DNA of 47,480 nt from Cellulosilyticum ruminicola JCM 14822 (lineage in GTDB: Bacteria > Bacillota > Clostridia > Lachnospirales > Cellulosilyticaceae): positions 1 to 47,480 of the forward strand of contig NZ_BBCG01000026.1 of assembly GCF_001311925.1 (NCBI RefSeq), read 5' to 3'. The translations under genes were made by a program, and so were the position numbers. This document shows positions 23,797 to 32,904 of the stretch, piece by piece. Position 1 is the first letter of the stretch; each line of letters starts with the position of its first letter. The notes beneath the pieces were generated by a model. That model had not been told where the DNA came from. It was given only the letters and a program-made list of their open reading frames with translations, and searched no databases.

Positions 23797-25599
23797 TTAT
23801 TTATCTAGAATAATTGTATCTGTACATTTGTAAGATCTCATCTCATAACAATTGATTTGATTAGCATATAAATGGTACATATTATCACCTATATAACATA
23901 TTCTTGATTCTGTATATTGATAATTAGATACGTATGCCTTTGTTTTAGCATCTATTTGCCCTAATTTTGCTTTCTCAGTTAATTTACCATATTCTACATC
24001 AAAAACATATGCCCCTTGGAAATTCATTGATTGCTGATTTTTTGCAATATATGTAGGTTTAGCATATTCCAATATAACTGGTATAGCTAATATACGGCGA
24101 TTTGTATCTATCATACATGCTGCATAATTGTCTAAAGCTTCACTATAGCTCCCCTTTGTACCTATATTAATATGATTAATCTCTACTGGTGATTTAGGAT
24201 TCTTGACATCAACTAATGTTAATTTAATGCCTTGAGTAGATGTATTTCTTTCTACACCTACAACTAAATCTTTTCCAATAGGCTGTACATATTGATTAAA
24301 GCCTGGAAGCTTGAACTTTCCTAAGGTTCTAGGATTTTTAGCATATGAAAGTTCTAGCACCCATACTGAGTCTGTTTCTTTAGCCGGAATCATATAACCT
24401 TTATCCCCATCAAATCTTGTACCTCGGAATTTTGTACCTTTTGCAAAGCCTTCTATCTTTCCGCATACTTGAAGCTTATCATCTAAAATATATAGATTGC
24501 TATTTACTGTATTTTTTACAACACTTGTTGTAGCTACTCTTAGATTTCCCTTATAAACATCTAAATCTAGTGTTTCACCTGGTATCATGCCAACACATTT
24601 ATAATTTATTTTATCTAATTCAATGCCATACTTTATAATAATGCTTAGATTATGATTACTCTCATAAACGCCATCCTTATCATACATATCATTTACTAAA
24701 TAAATTCCATCTTGATTCATATATGAACCTATTGCATTCCCTAAAAGTACATTAAAATTTACTGGCTTTTTATTACTAATATCAAAGTTGGCTAAAATTG
24801 TATAGTAATCACAGGTTGACCAGTCAGCATATCTTATACTCTTTGCAGGTACCAGATTCATCTGATTACCATTAGCAGAGTCTTTGTAGTTAGGGATTAC
24901 AGCTCTTTGTTTGTATTTTTCGGATAAACCTTCATATGCACCATAATCTATTAATCTATTGCTTACTACAACTATTTGATTCTTTATCTTCGTAACCTTA
25001 TTTGCGTTGCCTTCTATTTTTACTGTCCTTTCCAGCGTTGGATTTTGTTTATCCTTAATGTTATAGATTTTAATAACAGTAAAGTTTTTAAAAAGATTTT
25101 TTACTCCATCTTGAATCTTTTTTTCACCTTCGCTGCCTTTTAATACAATAGTTAAATGATCGTGATCCAAAAAGAGTTCATTCATAAGATATTGCTTTTC
25201 TTCAGATTCTAAATTTATCGTAGAAACCTTTTTCATCTTCTCCTTTGTATCAACAATGACTACACTTTTTCTCCCAATGCAAGAATAAATGTATCTTTCA
25301 TCTGTTTTCACTACATTACCTTGACTTACGTCTTTAATTGATAGATTATGCTTCAAATCCTCTTGTGAACTATTCTGTGATTCTCGCTGCGACATACTTT
25401 CTAAGTAATATTCACCCGTTATAGCTATTTTGCTTTTTTCATCTAATACTTTAATAACTTCTTCATAGCTTTGGACTAACTTCACATCATTTATAACTTT
25501 AGGCCTAGCTGCCTCAGCAGACCATACACTGATACTACCTGTGGAAATACTAAGTATCACTGTCAGTATTCCTATCATAATTCTCTTAAACCTATCCAT
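23797..25599 (-). CDS. Exported beta-propeller-domain protein
   Basis: A 600-residue protein with a clear signal peptide (MDRFKRIMIGILTVILSIST..., cleavage probably after the Ala-rich VWSAEAA region near residue 31) and the secreted beta-propeller family (PF09826-type) over most of its length. Family-like features are YIYSCIGRKSVVIVDTKE, RYADWSTCDYYTILANFDI, GNAIGSYMNQDGIYLVN, RGTRFDGDKGYMIP and GFNQYVQPIGKDLVVGVER. Homologues are found on cell surfaces of spore formers and archaea with unknown function. The start has GGGAGGGG upstream. It stands alone. No catalytic residues can be pointed to. Confidence 0.85.
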   Translation of the reverse strand: MDRFKRIMIGILTVILSISTGSISVWSAEAARPKVINDVKLVQSYEEVIKVLDEKSKIAITGEYYLESMSQRESQNSSQEDLKHNLSIKDVSQGNVVKTDERYIYSCIGRKSVVIVDTKEKMKKVSTINLESEEKQYLMNELFLDHDHLTIVLKGSEGEKKIQDGVKNLFKNFTVIKIYNIKDKQNPTLERTVKIEGNANKVTKIKNQIVVVSNRLIDYGAYEGLSEKYKQRAVIPNYKDSANGNQMNLVPAKSIRYADWSTCDYYTILANFDISNKKPVNFNVLLGNAIGSYMNQDGIYLVNDMYDKDGVYESNHNLSIIIKYGIELDKINYKCVGMIPGETLDLDVYKGNLRVATTSVVKNTVNSNLYILDDKLQVCGKIEGFAKGTKFRGTRFDGDKGYMIPAKETDSVWVLELSYAKNPRTLGKFKLPGFNQYVQPIGKDLVVGVERNTSTQGIKLTLVDVKNPKSPVEINHINIGTKGSYSEALDNYAACMIDTNRRILAIPVILEYAKPTYIAKNQQSMNFQGAYVFDVEYGKLTEKAKLGQIDAKTKAYVSNYQYTESRICYIGDNMYHLYANQINCYEMRSYKCTDTIILDK

Positions 25600-25802
25600 T
25601 TTTCCCCTCCCTTAATATAGCTAAAATCTATTTATTGTCCCTCATCTTATTATACCTATGTCTATTTTCAGTAAGAAGAAGTGTTATTCAATGGTAGCGT
25701 GCTTTTAATCTCCTTGTAATATTATTTCTACTAGTATCTTGTATAAACTTAAAATATTATCTACCCATTTGCTCGTCTATTAAATTTGCTATATAACACA
25801 AA

Positions 25803-25844
25803 AAGGTTGGTTGAACGATTATCTCTTAATCATTCAACCAACTT
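25803..25844 (-). terminator. Terminator of the trpXYZ operon
   Basis: A 17- to 18-bp stem with one mismatch (25803-25820 / 25828-25844) is followed on the minus strand by CCTTTTTGTG. It lies about 30 bases past the ATPase stop. Confidence 0.8.
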
Positions 25845-25872
25845 TATGTATTTTCTTTAGTATTTATTGTTT

Positions 25873-26667
25873 TTATGAAAGTAAGATTCTATCATTATCT
25901 AATGCTTTATTGCTTTCTTTCTTAAATAAATCTAGTAAATCTTGTACTTGTAACTGACTTCTTCCTTCACCTTTAATATCTAAGATAACTTTGCCGCTAT
26001 CCATCATCATTGTACGATTTCCTAAATCTAATGCTGATTGAATATTATGTGTAATCATCATTGTTGTAATGTTTTTCTCTGCCACGATTTCTTTTGTAAT
26101 ACGAAGTACTTTGTCTGCTGTAGCAGGGTCTAAAGCCGCTGTATGTTCATCTAAAAGTAAAACTTTAGGTACAACTAATGTACTCATAAGTAATGTCACA
26201 GCCTGACGCTGTCCACCTGATAACAAGCCCATCTTAGTTTTCATACGGTCTTCTAAACCTAAATCAAGCTGTGCTAAACGTTCTCTAAATAAATCTTTAT
26301 CCTTCTTTTTAATGCCTAAGCTTATAAACCTACTTTTACTTCTAGAATAAGATAAAGCTAAGTTTTCTTCTATAGTCATAGATGGCGCTGTGCCTTTAAG
26401 TGGATCTTGAAAAAGTCTGCCGATATACTTTGCTCTTTTATACTCTGGCATAAAGGTAATGTCTTGCCCATCTAATAAAATCTTGCCTTCATCTGATAAG
26501 AAATAACCACTAATCAAATTAAATAGTGTAGATTTACCAGCACCATTAGACCCAATAATCGTTACGAAATCACCTGGGTTTAAAGTGAAGTTAATATCAT
26601 TCATTGCAACTTTCTCATTCACCGTGCCAGCATTAAATGTTTTCTTTAAGTGACTAATTCTAAGCAT
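25873..26667 (-). CDS. trpZ: Tryptophan ABC transporter, ATP-binding protein
   Basis: A 264-residue ABC ATPase: Walker A IGSNGAGKST, Q-loop FQDP, signature LSGGQRQA, Walker B VLLLDEHTAALDP and H-loop MITHN. It powers uptake by the membrane protein encoded one base upstream, with the binding lipoprotein at the front of the operon. All three genes belong to the ABC_sub_bind/BPD-transp family arrangement called TrpXYZ in streptococci. The Trp-specific T-box in front of the operon supports tryptophan (or a precursor such as indole or anthranilate) as substrate. The start has GGAGG within the end of the permease gene. Confidence 0.9.
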   Translation of the reverse strand: MLRISHLKKTFNAGTVNEKVAMNDINFTLNPGDFVTIIGSNGAGKSTLFNLISGYFLSDEGKILLDGQDITFMPEYKRAKYIGRLFQDPLKGTAPSMTIEENLALSYSRSKSRFISLGIKKKDKDLFRERLAQLDLGLEDRMKTKMGLLSGGQRQAVTLLMSTLVVPKVLLLDEHTAALDPATADKVLRITKEIVAEKNITTMMITHNIQSALDLGNRTMMMDSGKVILDIKGEGRSQLQVQDLLDLFKKESNKALDNDRILLS

Positions 26668-26668
26668 A

Positions 26669-27580
26669 TTACATTTCCTCCTTCATTCTAGCACGTTGTC
26701 TTAATTTACCCTTAATTCCTGAAATAATCACAGGATATGAAATTGCAAAGGCTACAATAATAGCTGAAATTAATTTCATACTTGTAGCTGTAATCTCAAA
26801 TGTTAAAGCTAAAGAAATAATTAAACGGTAAATAATTGAACCAATTATAGCTGCTACAATGTTCGCTTTAATGCCACGTTGTTTTACAACGCTATCTACA
26901 ATTACTTCTCCTATAATAAGTGAAGCAATCCCTATAACAACCATTCCTGTTCCCATACCTGTATCTGCTGATGCTTGCTTTTGTGCAACAAGTGCCCCAG
27001 ATAAAGCAACTAATGCATTAGCAATTGCAAGCCCAATAATTTTCATATGATCCACATTTATAGAAGAAGATCGCACCATATCTTCATTATCTCCTGTTGC
27101 GCGTATAGCAAGACCAACATTTGTATGTAAAAATACGCCTAATAAAATACATATTGCAACTACACCTATAACACCTATAACCATTTCTGCGTTTTGCCCA
27201 CCTAAAGCTACATTTAACTTAGTAAAAATTGTTTCTTCTCCTAATAAAGATAAGTTTGGTTTTCCCATAATCATTAGATTAATAGAATATAAACCCGTCA
27301 TTGTTAAAATACCTGCTAAAATAGGTTGTATTTTAAGTTTTGTTTGTAATATAGCCGTTACCATTCCGGCTAAAGTCCCTGCCCCTGCTGCTGCTAAAAT
27401 GCCAAGTTCAGGACTTCCTTTCATTGTAATAATAACCGATACTACAGCTCCTAAAGTAAAGCTTCCATCTACTGTTAAATCAGGTATATCTAATATACGA
27501 TATGAAATAAATAAGCCCAAAGTCAGTAACGTAAATAAGAGTCCTAATTCTACAGCTGACATTGCAATTGTTGCATTCAT
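26669..27580 (-). CDS. trpY: Tryptophan ABC transporter, permease
   Basis: A 303-residue inner-membrane permease with about eight to nine hydrophobic segments and the conserved block DLTVDGSFTLGAVV near the N-terminus and GLAIRATGDNEDMVRS in a cytoplasmic loop, typical of the branched-chain-type permease family paired with ABC_sub_bind lipoproteins. The C-terminus is basic (KGKLRQRARMKEEM). The start is preceded by AAAGGAGAGG; the stop is one base from the ATPase start. Substrate inferred from the T-box and partners. Confidence 0.9.
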   Translation of the reverse strand: MNATIAMSAVELGLLFTLLTLGLFISYRILDIPDLTVDGSFTLGAVVSVIITMKGSPELGILAAAGAGTLAGMVTAILQTKLKIQPILAGILTMTGLYSINLMIMGKPNLSLLGEETIFTKLNVALGGQNAEMVIGVIGVVAICILLGVFLHTNVGLAIRATGDNEDMVRSSSINVDHMKIIGLAIANALVALSGALVAQKQASADTGMGTGMVVIGIASLIIGEVIVDSVVKQRGIKANIVAAIIGSIIYRLIISLALTFEITATSMKLISAIIVAFAISYPVIISGIKGKLRQRARMKEEM

Positions 27581-27611
27581 TTTGTCCTCTCCTTTAACCT
27601 TGATGTTTAAT

Positions 27612-28643
27612 TTATTCTACGATTGTTGCGCCCTCTGCATTGTCTGGTGCCCCAATTGCTTTAGCTGTTGTTTTATTAATTACTTTATAGAAATGATCTA
27701 ATGTAGCAACTGGTATTTCACTAATCTCTTTACCATTTAAAACGTCCGCTACCATTTCGCCTGTTTTTTGTCCTAAATCTTCGTAGTTGATTCCTACAGT
27801 TGCATATCCGCCATCTTGTACCATAGAATCAGCCCCTACATATACTGGAATGCCTGCACTTTTACCAACGCTTGAAAGTACTGGCATAGCTGAGGCAATG
27901 TTATTGTCAATAGGTACATAAATTGCATCCACTTTGCTTGCTAAAATTTCTGCTGCTTGTTGTAATTCAGTAGTTGCAGTAATTGTACTTTCTTTATAAT
28001 CAAAACCATAGTCTTTTGCAATTTTTTTTGCTTCATTAATAACTGATTCAGAATTGACCTCAGCTGCTGAATATAAGAAACCAAATGTTTTAACATCTGG
28101 TGTAAGTGCTTTACAAAGTTCAAATGTTTCATCTACAGGAATAGCATCTGAAGTTCCTGTTACATTACCAGATGGACTTTCTAAACTATCTACAAGTTTA
28201 GCACCTAATGGATCTGTTACAGCTGAGAAGATAATAGGAATATCAGAAGTAGCTGCTGCCATAACTTGTGCTGATGGTGTGGCAATAGCAATAACCACAT
28301 CTGTTTTTTCCCCAACAAATTTACTTGCTATAGAATTAAGATTTGATTGATCAGCTTGTGCATTTTGATAGTCAATTGTAATGTTCTCTCCATCTACAAA
28401 TCCTTGTTCTTCTAATGCTTTAATTGTACTTTCCCTAATTGTATCTAAACTTGGATGCTCTACATATTGAATGATACCAACCTTCTTAGTCCCTGTTGAT
28501 ACTATTGTCTCTGTTGCTGGTGCTACTGTTTCTGTTGTTTTATTTTCCTCACTAGCTTCTCCACCTTGTGGCCCATTGCCGCATCCTACACTTAAACTCA
28601 TCATCATACTTGCTATTAAAATCATTGCCATTTTCTTTTTCAT
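27612..28643 (-). CDS. trpX: Tryptophan ABC transporter, substrate-binding lipoprotein
   Basis: A 343-residue periplasmic-type binding protein (ABC_sub_bind, PF04392-like). The signal peptide ends in a lipobox LSVGC with Cys21 as the lipid anchor, followed by a Thr/Glu-rich linker (about 25-50) and the bilobed domain starting KKVGIIQYVEHPSLD. ATPSAQVMAAAT, IPIIFSAVTDPLGAKLV and VGINYEDLGQKTGEMVADVL are family landmarks. The start follows AAGGAGG. As first gene of the operon, 105 bases downstream of the T-box terminator, it is directly controlled by uncharged tRNA-Trp. Confidence 0.92.
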   Translation of the reverse strand: MKKKMAMILIASMMMSLSVGCGNGPQGGEASEENKTTETVAPATETIVSTGTKKVGIIQYVEHPSLDTIRESTIKALEEQGFVDGENITIDYQNAQADQSNLNSIASKFVGEKTDVVIAIATPSAQVMAAATSDIPIIFSAVTDPLGAKLVDSLESPSGNVTGTSDAIPVDETFELCKALTPDVKTFGFLYSAAEVNSESVINEAKKIAKDYGFDYKESTITATTELQQAAEILASKVDAIYVPIDNNIASAMPVLSSVGKSAGIPVYVGADSMVQDGGYATVGINYEDLGQKTGEMVADVLNGKEISEIPVATLDHFYKVINKTTAKAIGAPDNAEGATIVE

Positions 28644-28748
28644 GTTAAATCCTCCTTAATACTCTTTCCTCTTTTTATTTTCTCACTAAAATTCTTAAAG
28701 TATTTACTCTTTGATTTAACATTCTATGTGACTACCTTATAAATAAAA

Positions 28749-29036
28749 AAGCACCCATCCTTATTAGCCAAGGACAGATGCGTATACTCTGCGGTACCAC
28801 CTTGATTAGCACAACGTGCTCATCTCTTCATAGAATGCCATCACATTCCGACCTATGATAACGCTGGTCTTGCGGTATAAGCTACTAGGTCCCACTTCAA
28901 TCCATCACAGACTTTTTCACTTAACCCTCCGAGGTCCATTTGTCTAATCCGCTTTCTGTTAGGCTCCCACCAACCCTAACTCTCTGTAAGCGCGCTAATA
29001 GTTTTATTTCCTCATCAACGGTTTAAAATTTATGTT
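28749..29036 (-). promoter_or_regulatory. T-box riboswitch with Trp (UGG) specifier
   Basis: On the minus strand the leader shows Stem I (starting GATGAGG, with the AGAGAG bulge and a GGTG-containing distal loop), and a specifier loop ending ACAAATGGA just before the CCTC strand. This puts UGG (28936-28938) at the codon position, followed by the conserved purine. The T-box sequence AAGGTGGTACCGCAGAG lies at 28787-28803, with UGGU for pairing to the tRNA end. The terminator stem is 28751-28762 with 28770-28781, then TTTTTT. Uncharged tRNA-Trp would stabilise the antiterminator and switch on trpXYZ. Confidence 0.93.
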
Positions 29037-29042
29037 AGCGTT

Positions 29043-29071
29043 AGTATACTCTTTTTAATTCTATTTGTCAA
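29043..29071 (-). promoter_or_regulatory. Sigma-A promoter of the T-box/trpXYZ operon
   Basis: A perfect -35 TTGACA (29066-29071), a 17-base spacer and -10 TATACT (29043-29048) on the minus strand, with the start of transcription expected near 29036. Confidence 0.88.
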
Positions 29072-29203
29072 AACAATTTTATAATATTTTTTAATTTTAC
29101 GTTAATTAAAACCACTAAATCTAACGTTTAAACCGTATTTTTAACTCTTTTATTTTTTATCTTATGTTATACTTTATGCTTTTTAATTGCTAATTTTCAT
29201 CCA

Positions 29204-30748
29204 TTAATTAACTGCTTTTTCTTCACCAAATACTTCTATAATATGTGCTTCACTCATTTGACTACTTAATAAACTTGCTACTGGTACAGCGATACAAGAA
29301 ACGAGCATTGCTAAACTTGCGATAACTGGCGCTGTAACACCTATTGGTAAAAGTCCCATATTAGCAAATACTGTGCCAACTACAACTGTTAAACCGCCTG
29401 CTATAAAACCTACCCAAGCACCAACCTTAGTTGTTTTCTTCCAGTATAGACCGAATACATATGGCCCTAAGAACATTCCTGAAATAACGCCCCAAGATAG
29501 TGACATTAAGTTTACAATCGTACTAGATTGGAAAATCGCCATAATATACGATAACCCTACGAATAATACACAGAATATGCGCATTGTACGCATTGTAGCT
29601 TTATCTGAAATTTTAGGTGCTACGAAACCTTTAATAAAGTCTATAGAAATCGTTGAACTCGATACGAGTACTAATGAAGCTAATGTAGACATTGAAGCTG
29701 ATAAAATAAGCACAATGATAATTCCCATAAGCGCTGCTGGTAACGCACTTTCTAACATAAGTGGAATAATCATATCTGATGTTCCAGCATTAGGTGCTGC
29801 AATTGTTGCGCCTGGCATAACGGCTACTTTTTGAAGTATACCCGCTGCATCTGTTGTTTCTTCTAAGAAGAATAAACGTCCTAGTGAACCAGTGAAATAA
29901 GCTGAACCTCCAATAATCAATGCAAAGATTGTTGAGATAATTGTTCCCTTTTTGATAGCCGCTTCATCTTTGATTGCATAGTACTTATGAATCATTTGAG
30001 GAAGTCCCCATACACCAAAGCTTGTCATTAGAATAAGCCCTAATAAAGGTAAAAATTTGTTTCCGTCTGAAAACGGACTTGTTAAAGCTGGATCAAGTTC
30101 ATGCAAAGTTTGAAATCCCATACTTAAACCACCAACGTTTGGATGATTCACTACGTAAAATACCATAAGAATACATCCTACAATCATAATAATACCTTGA
30201 ATTAAATCATTAATAGCTGTAGCTACATAACCACCTAAGATTAAATAAACAGCTGTAAGTAATGCCATAAAGAAAATCGCCACATTAAAGCTAATATTAA
30301 ATGAGCTTTGTAAAATATATCCTAGCCCTTTGTAAACAGAAGCTGTATAAGGTACTAAGAAAATAAACATAATGAGGGCTGCTACAAGCTTCATATTTTT
30401 GCTTTGATATCTCTTTTCAAAGAACTCTGGCATTGTCTTTGCATCTAATTTATGTGTCATTTCACGTGTACGCTTTGCAAGTACCTTCCAAGCAAGCCAG
30501 CAGCCAAAAATTGCATTACCTATTCCAATCCAAGTAATAGGTACCCCAAACTGCCATCCCTGTGCTCCCGCATAACCAATGAAAATAACAGCTGAGAAAT
30601 AAGATGTACCATATGCGAATGCGCTTACCCATCCCCCCATATTTCTCCCGCCAAGGAAGAAGTCATTGGTACTCTTAACTCTTGTTTTACTATAAATCCC
30701 CACACCTATCATAATTCCTATAAACAACACCAAACACAATTCTTTCAT
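29204..30748 (-). CDS. Sodium:solute symporter (SSS family)
   Basis: A 514-residue integral membrane protein with about 13 hydrophobic segments. It imports a solute with Na+. SSS features include STNDFFLGGRNMGGWVSAF near the N-terminus and the GYVATAINDLIQGIIMIVG helix, the sodium-symporter signature region, then SASMSTLASLVLVSSSTIS, whose Ser residues contribute to the Na2 site. It is PutP/PanF-like overall, but proline, pantothenate or another carboxylate cannot be decided. Transcribed alone from a strong promoter (30829-30857). Confidence 0.9.
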   Translation of the reverse strand: MKELCLVLFIGIMIGVGIYSKTRVKSTNDFFLGGRNMGGWVSAFAYGTSYFSAVIFIGYAGAQGWQFGVPITWIGIGNAIFGCWLAWKVLAKRTREMTHKLDAKTMPEFFEKRYQSKNMKLVAALIMFIFLVPYTASVYKGLGYILQSSFNISFNVAIFFMALLTAVYLILGGYVATAINDLIQGIIMIVGCILMVFYVVNHPNVGGLSMGFQTLHELDPALTSPFSDGNKFLPLLGLILMTSFGVWGLPQMIHKYYAIKDEAAIKKGTIISTIFALIIGGSAYFTGSLGRLFFLEETTDAAGILQKVAVMPGATIAAPNAGTSDMIIPLMLESALPAALMGIIIVLILSASMSTLASLVLVSSSTISIDFIKGFVAPKISDKATMRTMRIFCVLFVGLSYIMAIFQSSTIVNLMSLSWGVISGMFLGPYVFGLYWKKTTKVGAWVGFIAGGLTVVVGTVFANMGLLPIGVTAPVIASLAMLVSCIAVPVASLLSSQMSEAHIIEVFGEEKAVN

Positions 30749-30828
30749 TTCCCCATCTCCTTTTTATTATGCTAATTATTTCGTTCTCCCTTTAGCACTT
30801 TAAAGTGTGTCAGTATCCTATTACATTC

Positions 30829-30857
30829 ATAATAATTTGTAGTTTTTTACTTGTCAA
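30829..30857 (-). promoter_or_regulatory. Sigma-A promoter of the sodium:solute symporter gene
   Basis: -35 TTGACA (30852-30857), a 17-base spacer and -10 TATTAT (30829-30834) on the minus strand, about 80 bases upstream of the start codon. Confidence 0.8.
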
Positions 30858-30972
30858 TCTATTTATTAAAATTTTCTAAACAATTAGTGCTTTTTATTTG
30901 TTTCTTAATACTAAATATACAAATTGCTTATCCTTTTATATCAACTGGCCTATTTTAGGATTTCTGTGTAAA

Positions 30973-31027
30973 AAATAAAGCCTTAGCTTACACTTCTTAT
31001 AAAAAAGTTGTAAGCTGGCTTTATTTC
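30973..31027 (-). terminator. Terminator after the GT4 gene
   Basis: An AATAAAGCC...GCTTAC stem pairs with its complement (small internal mismatch), followed on the minus strand by a T-rich tail. It lies about 45 bases past the GT4 stop. Confidence 0.75.
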
Positions 31028-31069
31028 TAATTACGAATATTAATAATCTTTTTACAAAATCATTTAAAT

Positions 31070-32259
31070 CTATATGCTCATAGTATCTTCTATGCTAATA
31101 TTTTCTTTCTTATAGTTCTCTATAACACGTTCATATAAAGCTGCCGCAGACTCACCAAATGCCTTAGCACTAAACTTCTCTGCTCCTTCAGCTGCATTTA
31201 CACTTAATCTAGCACATAATGCACCATCCTTTAAAAGCTTTCTTAAGTATGCTAAGCATTCTTCTTTAGAATTATAGGCGAAACCATTTTCGCCATCTAT
31301 TAAAACCCCATTTAAACAATCATCTTGTCTGCATAAAAGTGGCAATCCACTGATTAAAGCTTCAATATAAGTTAATCCTTGTGTCTCACTGATAGAGGCA
31401 CTTACAAAAATATCACCCAACTTATAATAGTTATGCACTTCCTCAATAGGAACCATGCCTGTGAAAATAACATTGTCTGTTATTTGTAATTTTTCTGCTT
31501 CTTCCTGTAATGCTTCTCTATGAGGCCCATCACCTACAATAAGCATTTTGATATCTTTATGCTCCTTAAGAATTTCTACTAGATTGGCAAGTATTTCATC
31601 TATATTCTTCTCACTACCTAATCTTCCAACTGTAATGAGTACCTTATCTTGATCACTTATCCCTAATTTTCTTCTACGTCTACTCCGTTCTTCATCGGAC
31701 ATTTTTTCTTGGAATCTATCCAACTTAAGACCTGTTGGAATAATTTCAATAGGTGTTTGTATACCATATTGTTCTAATGTATTTTTCGTTTTAATAGTCG
31801 GTGCGATGACCGCTTCTACATTTTTGATAATTTCCTTTGAAAATAATACAACCGCCTTATGTCCTACTACTTCATTTTTTATAAAGTAGTTTGTATAGTA
31901 TTCATACATTGTATGATATGTGTGCACTATTGGAATATTTAACTTTCTTGCAATACGCTTAGCAATAAAGAACGTACAAAACTCTGTTTGTGTATGAATA
32001 ATATCAGGCTGCCATTCCATAATCTCATCAATATAGCGATTACGATATACACTGTTGCTCTTGCATTCGGATAAAACCTTACCCCAAAAGAATGAATATA
32101 ATATACATTACCTACTCTTCTTGAATGATGATCATTGGCTAATGCAAGGATTCTTACGTCATGCCCCAGATTAGTAAGTTCCTCATATAAGTTCATTGTT
32201 GATGTTACAACACCATTGATCATTGGTGAAAACGCATCTGTTGTTATTAATATCTTCAT
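31070..32259 (-). pseudogene. GT4 glycosyltransferase (glycolipid-type), single frameshift
   Basis: Two overlapping frames together encode a roughly 395-residue GT-B enzyme. The N-terminal half starts at the ATG at 32259 (GGAGGAG upstream) with MKILITTDAFSPMINGVVTS and reaches FYPNARATVY. The other frame continues RNRYIDEIMEWQPDIIHTQT, VHTYHTMYEYYTNYF, the acceptor/donor domain start VGRLGSEKNIDEIL, and the nucleotide-sugar EALISGLPLLC-type motif. The break is at a TATA dinucleotide run (about 32045-32049). The family includes 1,2-diacylglycerol glucosyltransferases that make membrane glycolipids and lipoteichoic-acid anchors. As sequenced, neither half would be active. The neighbours are manA and a phosphoglucomutase, which make sugar-nucleotide precursors. 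Confidence 0.88.
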
Positions 32260-32277
32260 TATTCTCCTCCTATCCAC

Positions 32278-32573
32278 TTTCCTACTCCAATATTACTATT
32301 TTTGTATTGTAAGAGATGAGATTCATATAGCTTGATGATGTGTTTGTCTATATATATCTTTATTGATGCCTATTAATAAAATATAACCAAAAGTGAGAAA
32401 AAACAATACATTTCTTTCGATTTATTTTTTAGTAGGGTTGATAGATAGAGGTTTTAGGTTATTTACTTCGTGTGGATAAAGGCCAGAACAAAATTTTCCT
32501 TAACCCTCCCTTTGGTCGAAGGTTAGATAAAATTTTCTTCCGGGCTTGTCTAATCAAGGGTTAACTGGGCTTT
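32278..32573. other. Non-coding stretch with inverted repeat and two perfect DnaA-type 9-mers
   Basis: No gene. It contains an imperfect inverted repeat (arms about 32490-32506 and 32521-32537, each with AAAATTTT), TTAACCCT/AGGGTTAA pairs, and TGTGGATAA at 32471-32479. A second copy of this 9-mer lies at 32592-32600 within the next remnant. Function unknown. Confidence 0.35.
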
Positions 32574-32896
32574 TTAAACGTTGATTGAGCTTGTGGATAA
32601 AATAAATTTTTTGAGGGTTTGCTCACCTTTGTTTTGAGTTGTAATCAGGGTTTCTGCTTTCTTGTTTTGATTTTGTAATAGGATATCAAAATTACCTTCT
32701 TCTGCTACGTATCTGTATGTGACTTTTACTTTTGTCTCTTCTTTTAAGTTGAAGCTTGTTTCACTGTTTATGTCTGAAATTTCTTTGACTGCTTTGTTCA
32801 TGGTAATAAGTTGTGAGAACCGGCCGTAAAAAAGATGCTACCTAGGATAATTGCTATTACTATAATTATTTGAGTAAATTTCGGATTTATTTTCAT
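32574..32896 (-). pseudogene. Small exported or membrane-anchored protein, degenerate
   Basis: A good start (ATG at 32896 behind AGGGGG) opens MKINPKFTQIIIVIAIILGS, a hydrophobic anchor, and runs to a stop after SHNLLP. The adjacent frame continues MNKAVKEISDINSETSFNLK, KVTYRYVAEEGNFDILLQNQ, KKAETLITTQNKGEQTLKKF and an unrelated tail. It looks like a roughly 110-residue beta-rich lipoprotein-like protein with one frame break and a replaced C-terminus. It follows manA by 8 bases, so it was in that operon. Family not recognised. Confidence 0.6.
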
Positions 32897-32904
32897 TTTT
32901 CCCC

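Noticed and set aside
28749-29036. Leader of trpXYZ as a SAM, lysine or other metabolite riboswitch
   Set aside because: The AAGGTGGTACCGC T-box, terminator and specifier loop define a tRNA-sensing T-box unambiguously.
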